Below are positions 58,856-64,000 of a stretch of DNA of 64,000 bases, piece by piece; the first letter of the stretch is position 1, and every line of letters begins with the position of its first letter. The stretch spans positions 1-64,000 of the IMG/VR virus record IMGVR_UViG_3300042864_000640. One strand, given 5' to 3'. The position numbers and the translations under genes are program-made. The DNA comes from a virus. The notes under the pieces were generated by a model. The model saw only the letters and a list, made by a program, of their open reading frames with translations. It did not search any database and was not told where the DNA came from.

Positions 58856-59992
58856 ATGGAAAATAATAATTCAGTTTGCTATATGGCAACAATCAATGAA
58901 ATCAAACCAATTGAAGGAGCTGATAACATTGAATTAGCAGTAGTTGGTGGTTGGAATTGTATTGCCCAAAAGGGTGTACAAAAAGTAGGCGATGTAGTTA
59001 TCATTGCTACAACTGATGCCGTTATACCGGAAGCCTTATCCGATGAAATAGGAGTAACTAGCTATCTTCGTAAAGGTGGTAGAGTTAGGACTGTAAAGTT
59101 AAGAGGTACATATTCAGAATGTTTAATCATTCCAGATAAATACTTACATGGTAGAGCTACTATCGGAGATTGGGATTTGAAAGATGGTTCTGATTGTATG
59201 CACATCTTTAATATCTTTAAATATGAGCCACCTGTTAAGATGGTTCAGCTATCGAATGGTAAGAAGATTCGTTATCAAACAAATCCAAACTTCCACGTTT
59301 ACTATAAGTTTCCTAACTTAAAGAATGTGCCGGATATGTTTACCGAAGAAGATGAAGTAGAAATTACTCGTAAAATTCACGGAACAAATGCAAGATATGG
59401 TATTATCAAAAAGATTAGATTATCATTTTGGGATAATGTTAAGGACTTCTTTGGATTTGGTGATAAATGGAATTGGTACGAATTCGTAGTTGGTTCACAT
59501 AATGTAGAGAAGGGCTCTGATTCTAATGGATTCTATGATACAAATGTTTGGTATGATATTGAAAAGAAATATGATATCAAAAATAAATTGTGGGAGTATG
59601 TTAAATCCGGTGCAGATATCGGCGATGGTATTACCTTATATGGTGAGATTTACGGCGCCGGAATTCAAAAGGGATATGATTATGGGTTGAAGGATATTGA
59701 GTTCGTAGGATTCGATGTAAAGGAGAATGGTGAGTATTTAAGTCCTAATGTAGCTAACTTACAAATTTCTGAAGTATTGGGATTACCATATGTTGATGTT
59801 TTACATTTTGGTAATTGGTCACAAGAAGTACAAGATAAATATGTATTCAATAATTTCATTCCAAATACAAAAGTGCCAGAGGAAGGAATTGTAATCAAAC
59901 ATTATACAGGTGTTAGGGAGAAGGTAGCAAAAGTTATCAATCCCGATTATTTAATCTTCGCTGAAAAACATAACGTTGGCGATTCGCATTAA
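58856..59992 (+). CDS. RNA ligase with an N-terminal OB-like domain (DraRnl type)
   Basis: The 378-residue protein has an N-terminal tRNA-binding/OB-like part (ATINEIKPIEGADNIELA). The adenylyltransferase motifs follow: motif I KIHGTN near residue 173 with the nucleophilic lysine, LYGEIYG near 261 (motif III), EEGIVIK near 342 (motif IV) and KVINPDYL (motif V). It seals RNA nicks. Its position after three end-processing genes and the tRNA array strongly suggests tRNA repair. Confidence 0.9.
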   Translation: MENNNSVCYMATINEIKPIEGADNIELAVVGGWNCIAQKGVQKVGDVVIIATTDAVIPEALSDEIGVTSYLRKGGRVRTVKLRGTYSECLIIPDKYLHGRATIGDWDLKDGSDCMHIFNIFKYEPPVKMVQLSNGKKIRYQTNPNFHVYYKFPNLKNVPDMFTEEDEVEITRKIHGTNARYGIIKKIRLSFWDNVKDFFGFGDKWNWYEFVVGSHNVEKGSDSNGFYDTNVWYDIEKKYDIKNKLWEYVKSGADIGDGITLYGEIYGAGIQKGYDYGLKDIEFVGFDVKENGEYLSPNVANLQISEVLGLPYVDVLHFGNWSQEVQDKYVFNNFIPNTKVPEEGIVIKHYTGVREKVAKVINPDYLIFAEKHNVGDSH

Positions 59993-59998
59993 AATAAA

Positions 59999-60030
59999 TT
60001 TGGAAAATTGAAAAAGTAATCGTATATTTA
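59999..60030 (+). promoter_or_regulatory. Bacteroidota-type promoter
   Basis: TTTGG at 59999-60003 and TATATTTA at 60023-60030 have 19-base spacing. Confidence 0.58.
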
Positions 60031-60049
60031 AAAACTAAATGATAAAACT

Positions 60050-60478
60050 ATGAACGTAAAGCAGGCATTAAAAGTAAAGAACAAATTGGTTACTGATTTA
60101 AAGACTCAGTATCAAATCCTTCAAAAGTATAACTCAATTGAGGAAGGCAATACTCGTAGATATTCTATGACGAATGCTTTAGCTAAAATCAAAACTCTAC
60201 AAACGGAGTTAGTGGGATTGAAAACACAAATCCATAGAGCAAACGCTCCGGTGTATGATAAAATCTTCGCATTGGCAGAATTGAAAGGAATGATTAAGGA
60301 ATTGAAAAAAATTCCAACCGATGAAGGAAAGCAAACCGAAAGGTATGGCAGTGTTCAATCCATTAAAGAAGTAGAATTAAATGTAACCGATATCGATAAT
60401 AGTATTTCAATATTGGAAACGCAAATTGAAGAACTTCAAAATGAATTGGATGTTCATAATGCAACAACCAATATCTAA
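60050..60478 (+). CDS. Coiled-coil protein, DIP1984-like
   Basis: The 142-residue, almost fully helical protein begins NVKQALKVKNKLVTDLKTQY, with VGLKTQIHRAN, QTERYGSVQSIKE and ISILETQIEELQNELD. This order matches the DIP1984/septicolysin-like family, whose function is unclear. It is followed by a structured non-coding region. Confidence 0.55.
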   Translation: MNVKQALKVKNKLVTDLKTQYQILQKYNSIEEGNTRRYSMTNALAKIKTLQTELVGLKTQIHRANAPVYDKIFALAELKGMIKELKKIPTDEGKQTERYGSVQSIKEVELNVTDIDNSISILETQIEELQNELDVHNATTNI

Positions 60479-60479
60479 A

Positions 60480-60596
60480 AATATTGAGTGAGTGGGGGTG
60501 ATGAAGTTTATTTAATATGGTCTTACAAGACAACTATGATGCCAAATAGCGGATGAACGAATAAGATAATGAAAATTAACAAACTTCAACAATATT
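60480..60596 (+). ncRNA. Structured RNA between 60478 and 60710
   Basis: AATATTG at 60480-60486 pairs with CAATATT at 60590-60596, TGAAGTTT at 60502-60509 pairs with AAACTTCA at 60581-60588, and GTCTT-ACA-AGAC forms an inner hairpin. No frame is credible across the roughly 230-base gap. After 60596 I see no further clear element. Family not recognised. Confidence 0.52.
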
Positions 60597-60709
60597 AGGG
60601 TCTCATGTCGGCGATTTCAATACAATCAAAACTCTCTGAAACTTGGCTATCTTATTTAAACGGATTCATTCTCACAAACTCATTTTTATTAAAAATTAAA
60701 AAATAATTT

Positions 60710-60967
60710 ATGTTTTGGACTTATTACGCAATTTGTGTTATCTATTGTTTCTATCAGCTATTCACAAAATATCAGGATAGATATAACGATGGTATGATTG
60801 GGTTATCACCCGGCTTAGATTCTATTATGGTAGTTATGATGGCTTGGGTATTAGCACCTATCGATGTATCATTGACCTGGGTTCGTTGGTATAAAGAAGC
60901 CGAAGAAGCTAGAAGAAGGCAGAATGTTTTAAATACCAAAGATTTTGGTGATGAAAAAATATTTTAA
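60710..60967 (+). CDS. Small membrane protein of unknown function
   Basis: The 85-residue protein has an N-terminal hydrophobic segment ([14 protein letters not shown]) and a second segment ([20 protein letters not shown]), then a charged helical tail. Function unknown. Confidence 0.58.
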   Translation: MFWTYYAICVIYCFYQLFTKYQDRYNDGMIGLSPGLDSIMVVMMAWVLAPIDVSLTWVRWYKEAEEARRRQNVLNTKDFGDEKIF

Positions 60968-60991
60968 TATATACATATAGGTATATATAAA

Positions 60992-61076
60992 GGAAGAATG
61001 GCAGAGTGGTTGAATGCACCGGTCTTGAAAACCGGCATACTGAAAGGTATCTGGGGTTCGAATCCCTGTTCTTCCG
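60992..61076 (+). tRNA. tRNA-Ser (TGA)
   Basis: Class II tRNA with loop CTTGAAA, acceptor GGAAGAA/TTCTTCC and discriminator G. The variable arm is intact. Confidence 0.93.
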
Positions 61077-61081
61077 CATAT

Positions 61082-61230
61082 TGTTAAGTGATGAAATTGG
61101 CAGACGTGCCCTCCTGTCTCGGGGGTGATGAGTACGAAATAGGTAAGTAATATGGGGTAGACCACCAGCCGGCCGGCGAAAGTGTTACTTACTGAATCGC
61201 ATCGTGGTGGTTCGAATCCATCCTTAACAG
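61082..61230 (+). tRNA. tRNA-like RNA 3 with an 80-nt variable region
   Basis: Acceptor TGTTAAG/CTTAACA and T arm GGTGG-TTCGAAT-CCATC are perfect. The anticodon arm is CCCTC-CTGTCTC-GGGGG (GTC in position 34-36, unusual T37). Between it and the T arm lie 80 nt (61126-61205) with a perfect GTAAGTAA/TTACTTAC helix and a GCCGGCCGGC palindrome. It is either a novel extended tRNA, an intron-bearing tRNA, or a non-decoding tRNA-like RNA. Confidence 0.6.
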
Positions 61231-61253
61231 CAAATAAACTATTATACTAAACT

Positions 61254-61430
61254 ATGAATATTAGCAAATTATTGAAACCGCTTACTATGATTTTTCAAAT
61301 GATATTAATTTATTTGATATTTTCATTTATAGAAGCAAATTTTAATCCAACTCAATGGACTTGGTGGGAACGAAGTATAGCAGTATTATGGTTATTTTAT
61401 GCTTGGAATAACACACTCAACGAAAAATAA
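61254..61430 (+). CDS. Small two-TM protein
   Basis: The 58-residue protein has hydrophobic segments MIFQMILIYLIFSFIEA and RSIAVLWLFYAW, separated by a Trp-rich loop. It ends 2 bases before the next gene. Function unknown. Confidence 0.5.
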   Translation: MNISKLLKPLTMIFQMILIYLIFSFIEANFNPTQWTWWERSIAVLWLFYAWNNTLNEK

Positions 61431-61432
61431 AT

Positions 61433-61642
61433 ATGGAACGGTCTCCCGCCGCTAGACGAAAATCATTAATAGCTCTATTTCTATCTAATGTTTTGAATAA
61501 ACGAATTCTTAATAAGAGAAAAAAATATCACAATTATAATAAGAAAGATATTTTTTCAAGTTGGGATGATGATGCTCACCGAAGAGCTGCCGCTGGTAGA
61601 GATGGGTGGGATGAAGATTGGTTTCCACATGAAACATTTTAA
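61433..61642 (+). CDS. Small basic/acidic protein of unknown function
   Basis: The 69-residue protein has an N-terminal basic helix (RRKSLIALFLSNVLNKRILN) and a C-terminal acidic, Trp-rich part (GRDGWDEDWFPHETF). No family recognised. Confidence 0.5.
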   Translation: MERSPAARRKSLIALFLSNVLNKRILNKRKKYHNYNKKDIFSSWDDDAHRRAAAGRDGWDEDWFPHETF

Positions 61643-61651
61643 ATAACATAT

Positions 61652-61831
61652 ATGGAAGTTGAACAATTTACAATCATTAAAACTCTATTAGAAGAGATTA
61701 GAGATGCTATAAAAGAGCAACAATCCAATCAGCAACCAACAACTAAGATTACAGTAGTTGGAAATAAACCACAAACTAATTCTCCAACTAAGGCAAAGGG
61801 GTTCAATCCAACCGATGATTTTCAGTTTTAG
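61652..61831 (+). CDS. Small helical protein of unknown function
   Basis: The 59-residue protein has a helical N-terminus (QFTIIKTLLEEIRDAIKEQ) and a flexible Pro/Thr/Asn-rich tail ending FNPTDDFQF. Packed between neighbouring genes. Function unknown. Confidence 0.48.
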   Translation: MEVEQFTIIKTLLEEIRDAIKEQQSNQQPTTKITVVGNKPQTNSPTKAKGFNPTDDFQF

Positions 61832-61860
61832 TTTATATTTATACAAAAGATACTATACAA

Positions 61861-62607
61861 ATGATAAAAGCGGGCAGATACGATTTAGATGAATCATCAA
61901 TAGGTAGAATACATCAACACGTTGTTTCCAATCCAAAAGTAAAAAATTGGGGAGTAGTAACGGCAAGTAGAGGTGAATTGACACCTGCTGAAAACAAACA
62001 AAGAAACAAAGAGTTAGAAAACGATTTGCGTAAAATGGGATATGGATTTGTTCACGTAGATGGTATGTGGCAAGAATGTAGAAAGCCCGATACTGAATAC
62101 AAAGATTGTCCAGATGATATGAAAGTACCAACAACAGAGAAATCTCTTTTTGTTCCAAACATATCACAAGAGCATATTCAATCATTGGGTAAGAAGTATC
62201 AGCAAGATAGTGTACTATTCGCTGATGAAGAAACTAAAGCAAAAGGTGAAGCAACTTTTATTGATTCAAAATCAGGCGAAGCATTTAACATTGGAAAGTT
62301 CTCACCTGGAAAAGTAGCACAAGGATATAGTAAATTGAAAGGTGGGCAAGTATTTACATTTGAACCAAAAGATGAACCACAAAAAGTTGATGAACCAAAA
62401 GTTCAAACAAAAGCTGAGCCGGGTTCTCAAAAGATGGTAACAAACCCAACACAATTAAAATCACTATTACCAAAAGGTATAGCTGATAAGTTGGTTAAGA
62501 ACCCTGAAACGGGTAAAATGATTAAAGTAAAATCTGCTTTGAAGTATGATAAGGAATCGCCGGTATATAAAGCAACGGTGGCTATGATAAAAAACACTAA
62601 AAAGTAG
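61861..62607 (+). CDS. DUF3293-like protein with a C-terminal LKSLL/KNPETG module
   Basis: The 248-residue protein's N-terminal domain has WGVVTASRGELTPAENKQRN, a MGYGFVHVDGMWQE block, EKSLFVPN and YQQDSVLFAD, like the DUF3293 family. The last roughly 50 residues have LKSLLPKGIADKL and KNPETGKMIKV, near-identical to the tail of the HAD protein at 23984. The shared tail suggests a common targeting or packaging signal. Confidence 0.62.
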   Translation: MIKAGRYDLDESSIGRIHQHVVSNPKVKNWGVVTASRGELTPAENKQRNKELENDLRKMGYGFVHVDGMWQECRKPDTEYKDCPDDMKVPTTEKSLFVPNISQEHIQSLGKKYQQDSVLFADEETKAKGEATFIDSKSGEAFNIGKFSPGKVAQGYSKLKGGQVFTFEPKDEPQKVDEPKVQTKAEPGSQKMVTNPTQLKSLLPKGIADKLVKNPETGKMIKVKSALKYDKESPVYKATVAMIKNTKK

Positions 62608-62613
62608 TATTTC

Positions 62614-62690
62614 ATAACTAATTGATAATCAAAGACTTACATATGTAGGTCTTTTTTTATGCGTAACTAATTGATAATCAATCTATTAAA
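62614..62690. repeat. Two copies of the palindromic TTGATAATCAA element
   Basis: TAACTAATTGATAATCAA occurs at about 62616 and again at about 62664, flanking the terminator hairpin. Confidence 0.5.
62631..62657 (+). terminator. Rho-independent terminator
   Basis: AAAGACTTACA at 62631-62641 pairs with TGTAGGTCTTT at 62644-62654 (one G-T pair), followed by a T-run. Confidence 0.75.
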
Positions 62691-62707
62691 AAATATTTCA
62701 ATAAATG

Positions 62708-62739
62708 CTTGGCAATACCGATTATTTTTCGTATATTGT
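62708..62739 (+). promoter_or_regulatory. Bacteroidota-type promoter (weak match)
   Basis: CTTGG at 62708-62712 and TATATTGT at 62732-62739 have 19-base spacing. The -7 element differs slightly from consensus. Confidence 0.45.
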
Positions 62740-62766
62740 AGAACAATTAAGAGTTAAACTATAAAA

Positions 62767-64000
62767 ATGAGTAATATGAGTTATCTATCTAAATTTAGTT
62801 CCAACAAAAAATCCAAAGTATCCTCCGCATCATCCTTTTGGGCTGATGAATGGAGTAACTACGATGACGAAATGTTTACCGAATCTTACTATGATGCGGA
62901 AACGGATTCATTTCAAACAAAAAAATTATCATCTTCACAATCATCGACTGTGGAAATGTTAAGGTTATCCGCTCACCGAAGAGCAATTGGTAACTTCGTT
63001 AATATCTTAACCAATAAAAACATCCCTGTTAAGTTTTACAAAAAAGGTGATTCTTATACCGATGGTAAATCGGTAGTATTATCAGCCGAAGTTAAGCCAG
63101 AGAAATTTGATGTGGCTGTTGGGTTGGCATTGCACGAAGCATCCCACATTAATCTAACAAACTTCGATACGTTTAGTAGTTATTCAGTTCCTCAAACTTT
63201 GAGAGAATTGTTTGAATCAAAAAATGTTCATAATTCTGATGCTTGGAGTTTGATTAAAAACCTTACCAATTGGATTGAAGATAGACGTATTGACCAATAC
63301 ATCTTCAATACCTGTCCAGGTTATAGAGATTACTATCGTGCATTATACGATGAATACTTCAATGATAAAGTAATTGATAAGGGTATTGTTTCCGATGAAT
63401 TTACCGATGAAACAATTGATTCGTATATGTTCCGTGTTATCAATCTTACAAACCCTAATACTAAGTTAAATAAACTTAAAGGTTTGGCTAAGATTTATTC
63501 ATTGGTTGAACTTAAAAACATTAGTAGATTGTTATCTACATATGATAGTTTGATGATAGCTGAACAAATAGCTGAAATCATTGGATTATCAATTGATACA
63601 CTCCCACAATCACAACCAAACCCACAAGATGGTGGACAGGGTGAGCAAGATAAAGATGGTGAACCACAACAAACCGAAGGTAATGGTGGACAAGGTGATT
63701 CCGATGTAAACGAAGATATTGATAATGATGCTTCAGATGATGAACAATCGCCATCAACAGGCGGTGGTTCTATGAAGAATCAACCAAATATGAATGGTAG
63801 TGAATCGGATAACGATAGTAATTCTGAAGCTGAAGGCGATAAGGATGATGCTAATGGTAAAGCCAAAGATACCTTATCCGATAATATTAAAAAGCAACTT
63901 GATAAAAAGATTCAGAATCAGAAAGATTTTATCAACAACCAAATCAAAAAGAAAGGTATCACCAAAAAAGATAGCCAATTGCTTGATTCGGTTGAAAAGA
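62767..64000 (+). CDS. CobT-like phage metallopeptidase (partial, runs off the edge)
   Basis: At least 411 residues, open to the right edge. LALHEASHINLTNFD near residues 121-135 is an HExxH zinc site, and NWIEDRRIDQYIF supplies a probable third ligand. A long Gln/Gly/Asp/Glu-rich linker (PNPQDGGQGEQDKDGEPQQ) follows, as in phage CobT-like proteins that carry a C-terminal VWA domain. A VWA domain would lie outside the window. Confidence 0.75.
   Translation, partial: MSNMSYLSKFSSNKKSKVSSASSFWADEWSNYDDEMFTESYYDAETDSFQTKKLSSSQSSTVEMLRLSAHRRAIGNFVNILTNKNIPVKFYKKGDSYTDGKSVVLSAEVKPEKFDVAVGLALHEASHINLTNFDTFSSYSVPQTLRELFESKNVHNSDAWSLIKNLTNWIEDRRIDQYIFNTCPGYRDYYRALYDEYFNDKVIDKGIVSDEFTDETIDSYMFRVINLTNPNTKLNKLKGLAKIYSLVELKNISRLLSTYDSLMIAEQIAEIIGLSIDTLPQSQPNPQDGGQGEQDKDGEPQQTEGNGGQGDSDVNEDIDNDASDDEQSPSTGGGSMKNQPNMNGSESDNDSNSEAEGDKDDANGKAKDTLSDNIKKQLDKKIQNQKDFINNQIKKKGITKKDSQLLDSVEK

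Overview
This window is a piece of a large, AT-rich, strictly lytic-looking tailed-phage genome, with essentially every gene on the + strand. Two features point to a Bacteroidota host. The promoters fit the Bacteroidota type (TTTGG, 19 bases, TATATTTG), and genes have A-rich leaders instead of Shine-Dalgarno sites. The replication genes (family B polymerase, gp45-type clamp, gp44/gp62-type clamp loader) place the phage in the T4-like superfamily. The tmRNA, 19 ordinary tRNAs, tRNA-like RNAs and large accessory content suggest a jumbo-sized genome. No integrase, rRNA, IS element or CRISPR array was seen.

Layout. 1-5.7 kb: two tandem Mom-like genes, a DUF4338-like gene, a DUF262+HNH (GmrSD-like) nuclease gene and a glycosyltransferase gene, which look like a DNA modification/anti-restriction or phage-competition module. 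5.7-12.3 kb: replication genes (polymerase, clamp, dUTPase, clamp loader, RecB-type nuclease). 12.3-29.2 kb: a long glycosylation region with about a dozen glycosyltransferases, an epimerase, an acetyltransferase and a methyltransferase. It also holds sugar activation genes (GmhA-like isomerase, HddA-like kinase, HldE-like nucleotidyltransferase) that together resemble a heptose-nucleotide route. 29-44.6 kb: a ParB-like protein, an endolysin, small membrane proteins, then a run of proteins with Sec or lipoprotein signals (cohesin/dockerin-like and C-type-lectin proteins, lipoproteins, CsgG-like proteins, a predicted outer-membrane barrel and an exported NUC-type nuclease), ending with an AdoMet-decarboxylase-like gene. 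44.8-50.6 kb: small, probably early, genes of unknown function with repeated promoters and leaders. 50.7-52.5 kb: a HAD phosphatase and a run of genes whose N-termini look like T4 capsid-targeting peptides, the last encoding a zeta-toxin-like P-loop kinase.

52.5-57.3 kb is an RNA region. It holds tmRNA, a phage initiator tRNA, a roughly 950-nt apparently structured RNA with its own promoter, several smaller structured RNAs, and the tRNA array. Just upstream of the array lies a 30-codon reading frame overlapping a perfect 11-bp antiterminator/terminator switch. A run of 16 codons in it is read only by tRNA species encoded in the array. I interpret this as a possible attenuator that senses tRNA supply and controls the array. 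Three RNAs have tRNA acceptor stems but abnormal bodies. 57.3-60 kb then carries a tight four-gene set (HAD phosphatase, phosphoesterase, P-loop kinase, RNA ligase) that resembles an RNA/tRNA repair operon. The window ends with small genes, one more tRNA and one more tRNA-like RNA, a DUF3293-like protein and the start of a CobT-like metallopeptidase.

All function assignments come from motif recognition by eye. No database search or structure prediction was run.
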